Of a stretch of 64,000 bases of DNA, positions 1 through 9,807 are shown piece by piece. The DNA lies in contig JAEUVD010000047.1 of assembly GCA_016787065.1 (NCBI GenBank), positions 1 to 64,000 on the forward strand. The letters run 5' to 3'. The DNA comes from Chitinophagaceae bacterium. GTDB taxonomy: Bacteria; Bacteroidota; Bacteroidia; Chitinophagales; Chitinophagaceae. The first letter of the stretch is position 1. The number at the start of each line of letters is the position of its first letter. Below the pieces are notes generated by a model. The model did not search any database. It worked only from the letters and a program-made list of their open reading frames with translations, and was not told the origin of the DNA. The position numbers and the translations under genes are program-made.

Positions 1-1205
1 CCTTTGACGGTGGAACTCCGTATGTTGCATTTACGGAAACAGGTCCTTTCTTCAAAGCTACGGTGATGAAGTATAATGGAAGTACTTGGGTAAATGTTGG
101 AAGCAATGCCTTTACACCAAGTGCCGGAACATTTTTATCGCTGGCTATAGATAATGGAACACCGTATATATCGTTCCGTGATGCAAGCGTTGGTTCAAAA
201 GTAAGTGTAATGAAATATAACGGAAGTAACTGGGTGTTCGTTGGCCCTCAGGGTTTCAGTGCCGGTAATTCGCCATACACCTCCATTACGTTTAGTAATC
301 ATATTCCTTATGTATCGTACAATGATAATAGTTCAGGTTCTAAAGCTACGGTAGTAAAGTTCAATGGTTCAAGCTGGACAACAGTTGGCACAACTTCGTT
401 TTCCGGAGGCTCAGCGTTATACTTGCGTTTAGGGGTATATCAAGATGTACCGTATGTGGTTTATGCCGATGGAAGTATTGGAAGCAAAGCCCTTGTACAG
501 AATTTCGATTTCCCTTGTGAAAACAATACTGCCAATTTCACGCTCAATACCGCAGCAAATCTTCAAGTACAAGTAACGAATGCATCCGGTTGCCAAGCGA
601 GTTCAGCACCAATGAATATAACGGTAACTCCATGTGATGCCTTTCAAGTTAAATTATTCATACAGGGATATTATTTAGGAGGAAACCAAATGCAACCCGT
701 ATTGTACAATCAAGGAGTTAGTGGCTCAACTACTGAAACAGAACTTATAACGGTTGAGCTTCATGCAGCCACCGCTCCGTATTCGGTAATAGCCACCTCT
801 TCTTGCTTATTACAGACGAATGGAACAGCAACAGCCAACTTTAGTACATCTTATAGCGGTAGTTACTATGTGGTGGTTCGCACACGAAATGGCTTAACAA
901 CCTGGAGTGCCAATCCTATTACGATTCCATCCTCATCAACCTATGATTTCAGCATAGCTAACGCACAAGCCTTTGGTAACAATCAGGTAGAAGTTGCCAC
1001 TGGCGTGTGGGCTTTGTATTCAGGAGATATCAATCAGGATTTCACCGTTGATGTATTCGACTATCTACTGATGGAACCGGATATTGTTACTGGTGTTTTT
1101 GGTTTTGTGAATACCGATAGTAATGGTGATGGAGTAGTAGATTTATTCGATTATTTAATCATAGAACCCAATATAACAAATGGTATAGGTGTTCTGGAAC
1201 CCTAA
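1..1205 (+). CDS. Large secreted protein, C-terminal part: propeller-like repeats plus dockerin-like C-terminal module (5' partial)
   Basis: The frame is open to the first base of the window (first full codon at 3), so the start lies upstream. The visible N-terminal part has about three repeats of roughly 55 residues with the pattern W-x-x-V-G followed by aromatic-rich strands ('NGSTWVNVG', 'NGSNWVFVG', 'NGSSWTTVG'), which suggests a beta-propeller-like or Kelch-like fold. An Ig-like piece follows, then a module of about 185 residues that starts 'VKLFIQGYY', carries 'WSANP', and ends in two Asp-rich loops (GDINQDFTVD and TDSNGDGVVD, each followed by FDYL) like the calcium loops of a type I dockerin. 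It closely matches the 3' end of the next gene, so the two look like tandem paralogues. No T9SS type-A tail is present. The binding target is unknown. Confidence 0.85.
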   Translation, partial: FDGGTPYVAFTETGPFFKATVMKYNGSTWVNVGSNAFTPSAGTFLSLAIDNGTPYISFRDASVGSKVSVMKYNGSNWVFVGPQGFSAGNSPYTSITFSNHIPYVSYNDNSSGSKATVVKFNGSSWTTVGTTSFSGGSALYLRLGVYQDVPYVVYADGSIGSKALVQNFDFPCENNTANFTLNTAANLQVQVTNASGCQASSAPMNITVTPCDAFQVKLFIQGYYLGGNQMQPVLYNQGVSGSTTETELITVELHAATAPYSVIATSSCLLQTNGTATANFSTSYSGSYYVVVRTRNGLTTWSANPITIPSSSTYDFSIANAQAFGNNQVEVATGVWALYSGDINQDFTVDVFDYLLMEPDIVTGVFGFVNTDSNGDGVVDLFDYLIIEPNITNGIGVLEP

Positions 1206-1225
1206 TTAAGAACCTAAACAAGGAG

Positions 1226-1283
1226 AACAACAGGACATAGAGAAGTCCGACGAGGTCTTCTCTATTACTTCTGTTGTTTTATT
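1226..1283 (+). terminator. Nested hairpin terminator after the first gene
   Basis: Two stacked perfect inverted repeats are visible: AACAACAG (1226-1233) with CTGTTGTT (1271-1278), and inside them ATAGAGAAG (1237-1245) with CTTCTCTAT (1257-1265). A short T-rich tract follows. It sits 20 bases after the stop codon and fits an intrinsic terminator. Confidence 0.8.
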
Positions 1284-1614
1284 GTTGATAGTACGATGGA
1301 ATATTATTTTTTTGGTAAACTACAGGTTGAACAAGTCCATTCAATACTTAAAACTATCGACATCGCGCTACCTCATTAAAGGTTAATCATGGTTCAACCT
1401 GGCTCAGATGTGATTTTTATCACTCAATATTCCTAATTCATTTTTTTATTTGATTCTCCGCCCCGTTGAAAACAGTCATTGGTAACAATTTTACTACCCT
1501 TCGTAACATTGCTTCCATTTACGAAAGAACTAAGAAGATTTTTGTGATAGACGTTTTGGTGAAACACGAATAACTTAAATCATCCTAAAAAATCAATACA
1601 CAAATTTTTCTTAC
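1284..1614. other. Intergenic region with two inverted repeats
   Basis: I see no gene here. The stretch holds a perfect 10-bp inverted repeat, CAGGTTGAAC (1323-1332) and GTTCAACCTG (1392-1401), with 59 bases between the arms. It also holds a 7-bp pair, TTCGTAA (1500-1506) and TTACGAA (1519-1525). No convincing TAnnTTTG promoter was found, so the promoter of the next gene is unassigned. The arms could be operator sites or RNA structure. Confidence 0.4.
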
Positions 1615-4600
1615 ATGATAAAATCAATTCTTTTCATTTGCATGCTATGTTGCTTTGGTGCAGCCTTAGCCCAGCCAAGCATTACGGGTGTTAGTCCGAA
1701 TCATGGTAACATTGGTAGCACGGTTACCTTAAGCGGTAGTAACTTTAACCCTTCGGCGGCTAATAATATCGTTATCTTCGGAACAACGCTTGCCACGGTT
1801 ACCAGTGCATCATCTAACTCACTTACAGTTACCGTTCCGATGGGAGCAAAATATGGTTCTATAACCGTACTAAACACAGCGAACGGATTATCGGCATCCA
1901 GTTCTATTTATTTTACTCCTATTTATACCCCTAATAAAGGTGGTAATGTGAGCACCTCCGATTTTGCTGCCAAACAAGATTACTATGCTTACTCTATTTC
2001 TAAATGTGCCAAACTAGGTGATATGAATGGTGATGGCAAACCGGATTTAGTTTACACGAATCAAGTATTTGGAAATGCCCTGAACGTGTTAGAAAATACA
2101 AGTACCACGGGCAATATTAGTTTTGGTTCAACCTATTTCTTTGCCGGAGCTAATGTAATGAATGATTTTACCTTATGTGATTTAGATGGCGACGGCAAAT
2201 TAGATATTGCCATTGCTAGTGATGATAATACACTTCGATTTCTTCGTAATACAAGCACCGGTTCTACCTTTAGTTTTGCCAACCAAGTTTCTATCAATTC
2301 CGGTTCACATCCATATTCAATTACCGCAGCCGATATTGATAGTGATGGAAAACCTGAAATTGTGGCAACAGATTATGGTGGACAGGTAAAAATATACCAG
2401 AACTATTGCTCTCCGGGGATATTAACGGCAAGTTCTATTATTGTAATAGCCTCTTTAAATACCGGAGCCTTCCCTCGTGAAGTTTGCTTGGCCGATGTGG
2501 ATGGAGATAACAAAAAAGATATTTTATGTGTGAGTGAAGATCTTACCATGACAGTTTGGAAGAATAATACTTCGCCCGGAAACATTACAAACTTTTACTA
2601 CAATTATGGTGGGACCTTCACGCTAGGAGCTAAGCCCAATTCTTTAATCATGGCTGATTTAGATGGCGATGGTAAACTGGATGCTATTTCAGGTAGTAAT
2701 AATATTGGTTATCTTTCTTTACTTCGAAATACAAGCACATTGGGTTCTTTCAGTTTTGAAAACTATGTTGCATTAAATTCTCCGGTGGGCCCTAAGCCGG
2801 TTGTATCCGATATTAATGGTGATGGGAAAGCAGATATTGTAATGTCGGATTCCTATTTCGGTAAAATTTCCGTGTATAGCAATAACTCCACACCCGGATC
2901 GTTTAGTTCCGGTAATTTTGTTCGTTCAGAAATACCAACCGCGCCCGGACCTGAATCAACAATCGCCGGTGATGTAGATGGTGATGGCAAGCCAGAAATC
3001 ATGAGTGGCAATCCGCTTGGTCCGAGTATTTCTGTACTACAAAATATTACGCAAGCACTACCTGCACCACGCAACGCGCTATCATTTGATGGCAACAATG
3101 ATTATGTTGAACTGCCTGCTAATCTATCATCTTCACTTACGCAACCGAGCACACAAGCCATCACCATTGAATACTGGTTTAAAGGATCATCCTTACATTC
3201 TGCGGTTCGTTTTCAAGATGGCGGTTACATTATTGCCGGCTATAACAACATGCATGTAATTTCTACCGATGGTGGATTAAATGGTATTTCTATTGGCAAT
3301 AATGCAACAGACGGCAAATGGCATCATATAGCTATGACGTGGCAACGCAATACCACGAATGGTTTTAAAAGTTATGTTGACGGAAAGTTAGTTGATCAAC
3401 GCAATGCTGCGGATGTAGCCCTACCAGTAATTACTTCACCTTCTTATATAGGTTCATTTAATGGAAGCTTAGAGTTTATGAATGGAACAATCGACGAAGT
3501 GCGTATCTACAACACCGCATTAAATCAAGCATCGATACAAGCAGATATGAAAAGTACATCGATTGCTATGCCAAGCAATTTACTTGCGTATTACCATTTT
3601 GACCATGGTATTTCTTCTTTTAATAATGTAGGCGTTCAGCAATTAATCGATCAAAGTAGTAACGGCCATCATGCCACCTTGAATAACTTTTCGTTGTTAG
3701 CAAATCAAAGCAATTGGGTTGAAAGCTATGCGATGGTTGTGCCCCAAATTGCTCCGGCTAGCGGAATCCAATCGAGTAATTTTTTCGCAAATTGGAGTGC
3801 ACCGATTACAGGAATAGCAGAAAATTATTTTTTAGATGTGGCTACCGATAGTACGTTTACTACCTTCGTAAGTGGATATAATGGATTGAATGTTAACGGC
3901 ACCTCGGCGTTAGTAGTCGGTTTAACACCGAATACAACGTATTACTATCGAGTGCGTGCAAATAAATCAAGTGTAAACCAACAAGGTTGCACATCAGATT
4001 TCGTTTCGGTAACAACAACCAATACACTCTCCGCTCCGGGGAATGCACTCAACTTCGACGGACAAAATGATTATGTAGCCTTGCCATCCGGATTAATTAA
4101 TGCTGTTTCCGCAGGCAATGCACTTACTATTGAATTTTACTTTAAAGGAAGCGAATTTCAGAATGCCGTGCGATTTGAAATACAATATCTCGCCAATGTT
4201 ATTATTGCAGGATTGGGCAGTCAAGGAAATTACACACACTTCATCGGTTATATAAGTAATGGTATTCTTTCCGCAGGAAGTAATATTACCGATGGTAATT
4301 GGCATCATATTGCGTTAACTTTTCAGCAAGGACAAACCAATGGATTTAAAAGTTATTTAGATGGAAATTTAGTTGCACAAACCAATGCGGTAAACTTTAT
4401 GCCCAACTTTCAAGGCATGGGTGCCTTCTTAGGTTCCCGATACGGAAACAGCGAATTCATGAATGGTAGTATGGATGAACTTCGATTCTATAATAAGGCT
4501 TTATCCCAAGCGGAAATTCAAGCGGATATGGTTAGTACTTCCAGTGCAGCACCTGGTAATTTATTGGCCTATTATAATTTTGATCATGGCATTGCCAATG

Positions 4601-7212
4601 CGAACAACTCGGGTATTGTTGCCTTGCTCGATCAAACTGCCAATAATTATCACATGACCTTAGGAAATTTTGGCTTAAACGGTACTACGTCCAATTGGGT
4701 TGAAAGTTACGCGATGGTAGTGCCAACGGCAACCGCCGCAACGAATGTTGCAGGTTCAGGTTTTACCGCGAATTGGATAGCCCCTATTCAAGGTGCTGTT
4801 TCTAGTTATATAGTAGATATTTGTAAAGATTCAAGCTTTACGCAACCTATTGCAGGCTCGCCATTTACGGTGAATGGTTTAACCTATACCCTATCAGGAT
4901 TTCAATTAGATACTTTCTATTACCGTGTTCGAGCACAAAAAACGAATGTATCGGGCATGAGTGTGGCATCCAATACCATTTCCGTTATTGCAGGAACACC
5001 ACCACCGAATGCACCGGTAAGTTCCGGCATTGTTTACGCATGTGATAATTCGACTATTCCTCCATTAACTGTTTCTGTTGGTTCAGGTGTTACGGTAGAT
5101 TGGTACACTACAGCAACCGGAGGAACGCCAGTTTTTACCAATAGCCCTACCTTCCAAACGAATCAAACCGCGGCAGGTGTTTACATCTATTATGCCGAAG
5201 CAAGAGATTTGAGTACAGGCTATGTTAGCACAACAAGAACCGCTACCCGTTTGGAAATTAAACAAACCCATTTTTATCATACCGCGGCGGCTTGTGATAA
5301 CTATGTTTGGAATAATACAACGTATACCGCTTCGGGAGTTTATACATCAACTCAAATTTCAAGTAAAGGATGTGATAGTATAGTTGAACTCGCACTAACT
5401 ATTGAACCGATAAGTACGCCATTGGTTTCAGGTAGTACAAGTATTTGCGCTGGTGGTTATACGAACTTAACAACGAATCATCCTGCTAGTTTTAGTCATT
5501 GCTGGAAAAATACAAGCAATTCTCCGCAATGGCATTCAAGCACAACAGGATCTAACAACACATCATTTTTTCCAAGCTTGGCGATGTTAAATGATATACC
5601 GTATATAACCACCTTCGATAATTCGAATGGCAATGCAGTTAAGGTAAAGAAATGGAATGGGAATTCTTGGGAACAAGTTGGAAATAGTATTTCAATAAAT
5701 CCATACGAAACGCGTTTAGCTTTTAATGGCAGCCAGCTCTATTTGTTAGTTCAAGAGTACCTTTCATTTCAAATTTCGGTACTAACTCTTGTTGGAAATA
5801 CATGGCAATTGGTGGGCCCAAGTAATATCACTTCAGGCTCTACAAATTATCCTAATTTAGTTTGCAATAATGGTAGTGTTTATATAGCCTTTCTAAATTC
5901 CAACTTGGGTTCTAAGGCGAGTGTAATGCGTTTTGAAGATAATCAATGGCAATATGTTGGCGATACCTTGGCCTCCATTGGAATATCACCATACCTCTGC
6001 CTAGCATTTGATGGCACCACACCCTACATTGCTTTTCAAGATTTCAGTTCTTCAAATCGTGTAACAGTAAGAAAATTAGTAGGTAGTTCTTGGGTTACGG
6101 CAGGTAACTCGGGATTCAGTGATGGTAGTAGTAGCTTTGTTCATTTAGCTATCGATAACGGCACTCCTTATGTTGTGTATCGCGATCAGTTCTACGGTCA
6201 GAAAACTTGTGTAAAGAAATTCACCAACGGTACCTGGAATTACGTGGGTAGTCCTGGGTTCTCTACAGGAAATACCTTAAATCATAAAATTACGTTCTAT
6301 AATCATATACCTTATATCGCCTTTACCGAAGTTACCGTATCCAATAAATGTTCAGTCAAATATTTTGACGGTTCCAATTGGGTCTACTATGGTAATCCTA
6401 CCTTTACACCTGGCAATACAGCATCCTTAAATTTAAATATGTCAGCCGGTTATCCGCAGATGGTAGTGCTTGATGTTCTTAATGGAGGAAAAACAATGTA
6501 TTATGAACATTCGATTCCATGCGAATCGAATCAATCGATATTCAGTACAAATCTTACCGGTAATTATAATGTAACCGTTACAAATGATATTGGATGTTCG
6601 GCTGTATCCTCTCCAATTTCTGTAACAACACAAAATTGTAATGCGGCTAGTGTAAAGTTATTCATTCAAGGTTACTACAGTGGTAATAATACAATGACTT
6701 CAGTTTTAATGAATCAAGGTGTTGGCACGAATTCTTCTGTGACCGATAGCGTGATCGTAGAATTGCATCAAAACACCACACCGTATGCTTTGGTAGCAAG
6801 TAGCAATTCAGTGGTTTATTCTAATGGAAATATAGTGGCGAATTTCAATTCGGGAACAACTGGTACGTATTACATTGTGATACGTTCACGCAACGGACTA
6901 AAAACATGGAGTGCAAATCCGGTTGCCATACCAAGTGTAACAATGTATGATTTTACTACTGCGGCCGCTATGGCGTACGGTAATAATCAAATAGAAGTAA
7001 CACCCGGTGTTTGGGCCTTGCATTCAGGTGATATAAACCAGGATTTAGCGATAGATATTTTTGATTATCTACAATTAGACCCTGATATTGTTCAAGGTGA
7101 ATCGGGTTATTTAAATACCGATATTAATGGTGATGGTGTGGTAGATGCCTTTGATTATTTAGTTATTGAACAAAATATCATTTCAGGTATCAACGCCTTT
7201 GAACCACAATAA
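1615..7212 (+). CDS. Giant secreted multidomain adhesin-like protein: IPT/TIG, FG-GAP repeats, two LamG domains, propeller repeats, dockerin-like C terminus
   Basis: The 1865-residue product starts with a signal peptide (about residues 1-19, ending ALAQ). An IPT/TIG domain follows (about 20-95: 'ITGVSPNHG', 'GSTVTLSGSNF'). FG-GAP/VCBS repeats occupy about 125-480, with repeated Asp-rich loops such as DMNGDGKPD, DLDGDGKLD and DVDGDGKPE. Two LamG/concanavalin-like domains (about 485-680 and 805-1010, each with 'DGxWHHIA') alternate with fibronectin III-like segments. An Ig-like region lies near 1130-1215, W-x-x-V-G repeats at about 1290-1640, and the 'VKLFIQGYY...WSANP' module from about 1680. 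The protein ends in the Asp-loop pair GDINQDLAID (near 1805) and TDINGDGVVD (near 1836). It is probably exported and carbohydrate- or matrix-binding, but no enzyme domain is seen. It lacks a T9SS type-A tail. Confidence 0.85.
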   Translation: MIKSILFICMLCCFGAALAQPSITGVSPNHGNIGSTVTLSGSNFNPSAANNIVIFGTTLATVTSASSNSLTVTVPMGAKYGSITVLNTANGLSASSSIYFTPIYTPNKGGNVSTSDFAAKQDYYAYSISKCAKLGDMNGDGKPDLVYTNQVFGNALNVLENTSTTGNISFGSTYFFAGANVMNDFTLCDLDGDGKLDIAIASDDNTLRFLRNTSTGSTFSFANQVSINSGSHPYSITAADIDSDGKPEIVATDYGGQVKIYQNYCSPGILTASSIIVIASLNTGAFPREVCLADVDGDNKKDILCVSEDLTMTVWKNNTSPGNITNFYYNYGGTFTLGAKPNSLIMADLDGDGKLDAISGSNNIGYLSLLRNTSTLGSFSFENYVALNSPVGPKPVVSDINGDGKADIVMSDSYFGKISVYSNNSTPGSFSSGNFVRSEIPTAPGPESTIAGDVDGDGKPEIMSGNPLGPSISVLQNITQALPAPRNALSFDGNNDYVELPANLSSSLTQPSTQAITIEYWFKGSSLHSAVRFQDGGYIIAGYNNMHVISTDGGLNGISIGNNATDGKWHHIAMTWQRNTTNGFKSYVDGKLVDQRNAADVALPVITSPSYIGSFNGSLEFMNGTIDEVRIYNTALNQASIQADMKSTSIAMPSNLLAYYHFDHGISSFNNVGVQQLIDQSSNGHHATLNNFSLLANQSNWVESYAMVVPQIAPASGIQSSNFFANWSAPITGIAENYFLDVATDSTFTTFVSGYNGLNVNGTSALVVGLTPNTTYYYRVRANKSSVNQQGCTSDFVSVTTTNTLSAPGNALNFDGQNDYVALPSGLINAVSAGNALTIEFYFKGSEFQNAVRFEIQYLANVIIAGLGSQGNYTHFIGYISNGILSAGSNITDGNWHHIALTFQQGQTNGFKSYLDGNLVAQTNAVNFMPNFQGMGAFLGSRYGNSEFMNGSMDELRFYNKALSQAEIQADMVSTSSAAPGNLLAYYNFDHGIANANNSGIVALLDQTANNYHMTLGNFGLNGTTSNWVESYAMVVPTATAATNVAGSGFTANWIAPIQGAVSSYIVDICKDSSFTQPIAGSPFTVNGLTYTLSGFQLDTFYYRVRAQKTNVSGMSVASNTISVIAGTPPPNAPVSSGIVYACDNSTIPPLTVSVGSGVTVDWYTTATGGTPVFTNSPTFQTNQTAAGVYIYYAEARDLSTGYVSTTRTATRLEIKQTHFYHTAAACDNYVWNNTTYTASGVYTSTQISSKGCDSIVELALTIEPISTPLVSGSTSICAGGYTNLTTNHPASFSHCWKNTSNSPQWHSSTTGSNNTSFFPSLAMLNDIPYITTFDNSNGNAVKVKKWNGNSWEQVGNSISINPYETRLAFNGSQLYLLVQEYLSFQISVLTLVGNTWQLVGPSNITSGSTNYPNLVCNNGSVYIAFLNSNLGSKASVMRFEDNQWQYVGDTLASIGISPYLCLAFDGTTPYIAFQDFSSSNRVTVRKLVGSSWVTAGNSGFSDGSSSFVHLAIDNGTPYVVYRDQFYGQKTCVKKFTNGTWNYVGSPGFSTGNTLNHKITFYNHIPYIAFTEVTVSNKCSVKYFDGSNWVYYGNPTFTPGNTASLNLNMSAGYPQMVVLDVLNGGKTMYYEHSIPCESNQSIFSTNLTGNYNVTVTNDIGCSAVSSPISVTTQNCNAASVKLFIQGYYSGNNTMTSVLMNQGVGTNSSVTDSVIVELHQNTTPYALVASSNSVVYSNGNIVANFNSGTTGTYYIVIRSRNGLKTWSANPVAIPSVTMYDFTTAAAMAYGNNQIEVTPGVWALHSGDINQDLAIDIFDYLQLDPDIVQGESGYLNTDINGDGVVDAFDYLVIEQNIISGINAFEPQ

Positions 7213-7234
7213 TTTTATGTAAAAACCTCTTAAG

Positions 7235-7272
7235 CGTGTTCTTCTACATACGAAAGAAGAACACGTTTTTTT
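7235..7272 (+). terminator. Intrinsic terminator after the giant adhesin-like gene
   Basis: A perfect 10-bp stem, CGTGTTCTTC (7235-7244) with GAAGAACACG (7256-7265), is followed directly by seven T residues. It lies 22 bases after the stop codon. Confidence 0.9.
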
Positions 7273-7488
7273 ATGCCCTAGTATTATCAGACTATAGTTT
7301 GAATTGAATATTTCTGTCTCATATAAATTCTGAAATAACGAACAGCTAAAATAGTTTGCATTCATGTTGATTGCGAATCAAGTAAGGTTACCTTCAGGCA
7401 TAAATAGATTATTTGCGATTTCTTCTTCGAAAAAAGGGAGCCCCTTATTACTTGCCTGAATGCCATTTTTTTATATTAGAGAATACTC

Positions 7489-7496
7489 TATTTTCG
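7489..7496 (+). promoter_or_regulatory. Candidate -7 element (TATTTTCG) of the TPR regulator gene
   Basis: TATTTTCG resembles the Bacteroidota -7 consensus TAnnTTTG with one change. It ends 10 bases before the ATG at 7507. No clear -33 element is visible, so this is tentative. Confidence 0.35.
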
Positions 7497-7506
7497 CTTT
7501 CTTTCT

Positions 7507-9216
7507 ATGTTGACCAAACGGCTTTTATATATATTTTTTTATCTACTTGGAACTATACAGGTTAGTGCCATAGATTATCACGACTTACTACATAAAAGCT
7601 ATGCCGATCGTAGAAGTCAGCTGTTTACTTTCTACACCGATGAACTAAATAATCCTGATAGAAACCTAAACAAGTCGCAACAAAAGGTAATCGCCATCAA
7701 AGCCCTTGCACAACAAGAAAAGGATCGAGATTTATTGTTAGAAACAGTTTTAATGCAGATCCATGTGGATGACGCATTTAAACAAAGAACCAAAAAAGAA
7801 TCTCTACGAAGTATCGACTCATTATTGCAAATCGCTGAGGACGAAAAAATTCCTTGGCTCAAATGCCGATGCCTCAGTTTCGCTGCCTTACTCTGTTTCA
7901 TAGATGCTTACAATTATGAATTAGCATTTAATTATGCTGAACTTCTAAACCTTTCGTTACAAACTATAACCAAAGAAGAATTTCCGGAAAAACAAATTTG
8001 TTATTCGCAAATAGCGCATTACTATTATTATTTTCATGATTGGTTGAATGCTTTGCGGTATTGTGAATTAGGTTTAAACGAAACACCAAAGCAATGGAAA
8101 GATCAATATCCTATGCAGATGTGTAACATAATAGGTTTGGTTTACGAAAAGCAAAAGGATTATAAAAAAGCCATAGCATATTATAAAAAAGCAATTCAAT
8201 ACATCATTCCAAATGACCCCACCCTCAATATTTGGGTAGGTATTTTAAATGGTAATATTGGTAACTGCCAGTATTTATTAAACAATCCTCAGGAAGCCAT
8301 TCCTCATTTACAATCTTGTATTGATTCAGCACTAAAATATCAAAGTCTTGGCGTTGTTTCAGATGCGTTTATGACGTTAGGAAAAATAGATTTGGATCAG
8401 AATAAGTTAGAGAATGCTGAACGCAATTTAAGAAATTCGAGGATCTATGCTATGGCCCCTGTTGAATATCCTCGATTAGAAAATCTGTATGTTGTGCTGG
8501 CGAGGTTAGCCCAAAAAAAAGGGAATGCGTTGCTAACAAGTTTATATCTTGATTCCGCCATGACGGTTAAAGATAGCATGTCTCGTAAATTAAATGCATT
8601 GTTCATTCTTCGAGGAAGACAAAAAGCAGCGGTATTAAAAGAACAAAAGTTAGAAGCCGATAAGCAACTCAAAACAACCCAACGCAATTTTTTGATCGCT
8701 CTTATTTTTCTGGCAACTTTTAGCAGCATGTATATTTTTTATATACAACGTAAACGGTTTCAGCAAAAACGAGCCATAGATCGACTTCAGTTGCAACAAC
8801 ACGAACAAGAACTGCATCTTGCCAGTGAAAAACTAAATGCCTTTGCCAACACCATTTCGGAAAAAAACAGATTATTGAACGATTTAGAAATGAAATTAGG
8901 CGACAGTCCGAAACTCGAAGTACTCGCTCAACTGAAAGAAAGTACCATTCTGACAGAAGAAGAATGGGACCGTTTCAGAAAACTGTTTGAACTTGTTCAT
9001 AAAGGTTATATGCTTCGCTTGAAGGAAAAACTTCCGGATCTCACACAAGCAGAAACCCGTTTCATGGTATTAGCAAAATTAAAATTCAGTAACAAGGAAA
9101 TGGCCGGAGCCTTGAATATTTCAACGCAAGCTATTCGTACAACTTGGTATCGCCTTCGTAAAAAACTCAACCTCCCGGAAGAAGGTAGTTTGGAAGAATT
9201 AGTAGACACAATTTAG
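7507..9216 (+). CDS. TPR membrane protein with C-terminal LuxR-type helix-turn-helix
   Basis: The 569-residue product has an N-terminal signal or anchor (about 1-21), tetratricopeptide repeats over about 90-370 (for example 'GLVYEKQKDYKKAIAYYKKAI'-like pairs), one membrane helix near 395-415 ('FLIALIFLATFSSMYIFYI'), then a coiled-coil stretch. The C-terminal DNA-binding domain spans about 495-569, with 'LTQAETRFMVLAKLKFSNKEMA' and 'ISTQAIRTTWYRLRKKL' matching a LuxR-type HTH. This periplasmic-sensor, membrane, cytoplasmic-regulator layout is common in Bacteroidota. The targets are unknown. Its position between giant exoprotein genes that share a C-terminal module makes control of those genes an inference worth testing. 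Confidence 0.85.
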   Translation: MLTKRLLYIFFYLLGTIQVSAIDYHDLLHKSYADRRSQLFTFYTDELNNPDRNLNKSQQKVIAIKALAQQEKDRDLLLETVLMQIHVDDAFKQRTKKESLRSIDSLLQIAEDEKIPWLKCRCLSFAALLCFIDAYNYELAFNYAELLNLSLQTITKEEFPEKQICYSQIAHYYYYFHDWLNALRYCELGLNETPKQWKDQYPMQMCNIIGLVYEKQKDYKKAIAYYKKAIQYIIPNDPTLNIWVGILNGNIGNCQYLLNNPQEAIPHLQSCIDSALKYQSLGVVSDAFMTLGKIDLDQNKLENAERNLRNSRIYAMAPVEYPRLENLYVVLARLAQKKGNALLTSLYLDSAMTVKDSMSRKLNALFILRGRQKAAVLKEQKLEADKQLKTTQRNFLIALIFLATFSSMYIFYIQRKRFQQKRAIDRLQLQQHEQELHLASEKLNAFANTISEKNRLLNDLEMKLGDSPKLEVLAQLKESTILTEEEWDRFRKLFELVHKGYMLRLKEKLPDLTQAETRFMVLAKLKFSNKEMAGALNISTQAIRTTWYRLRKKLNLPEEGSLEELVDTI

Positions 9217-9653
9217 CAGATAAGACTCATACTGCATTATTTACAGGAACATCCTTAGGGGTTGTTTCATAATTATTATACTAAGGGGTGATTTTTCGAA
9301 ATTATACGAAACCGCAGATTTTTTAAGATTGATCTGATATTATATTAGAATAAAATTGCTTTGTTTTTTTTGCTAAAGTGTTAGGTTCAGCGTTCGATTG
9401 GATTCGAATTGAAATATTCAACAAAAAAAATCTGAGGTTTCTTCAGAAACCCAAATGATTCCGTTTTGCAGCTATCTGTAATTTCAGGGTAGAAGATGGT
9501 CATTAAACTTCAATAATCGGAAGAAGTATAGTACGAAACTATTATTAAAAGGGGTTGTGACGAATTTGTGACGCTCTTTATAGTTCTTGTGACTTATTTG
9601 TATTGCCTCCAAATTAGGTTAATACGGATCGAGCCTTGATTTTTGTTCTTCTA
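9217..9653. other. Intergenic region with a hairpin and three helically phased TTGTGAC repeats
   Basis: I see no gene here. There is a small perfect hairpin, GGTTTC (9436-9441) with GAAACC (9446-9451), and a CCTTAG/CTAAGG pair near 9255-9290. TTGTGAC occurs three times in direct orientation at 9555, 9566 and 9587, spaced 11 and 21 bases, or one and two helical turns. That spacing suggests protein binding on one DNA face upstream of the next genes. Confidence 0.4.
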
Positions 9654-9764
9654 GTGAAACCCCGATTTAGTTTTCAAAAAACAATACCCTACCTCCTTAT
9701 TCTGGCAAGCGGCTTATTAGCCATTGCAATTATTTGGTGGTGGTATTCCAAACAAATTTCTTAG
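9654..9764 (+). CDS. Possible 36-residue single-pass membrane peptide
   Basis: A GTG-initiated frame encodes 36 residues: a basic N terminus (MKPRFSFQK), one hydrophobic segment of about 17 residues ('YLLILASGLLAIAIIWWWY') with a WWWY end, and a short polar tail. It ends 43 bases before the giant GEVED protein. The charge pattern fits an inner-membrane miniprotein, but such short frames arise by chance, the start codon is GTG, and I know no family for it. Confidence 0.3.
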   Translation: MKPRFSFQKTIPYLLILASGLLAIAIIWWWYSKQIS

Positions 9765-9807
9765 AAAATCAAACGGATCATTTTAAACCCATTAAAACTG
9801 TTAAACC

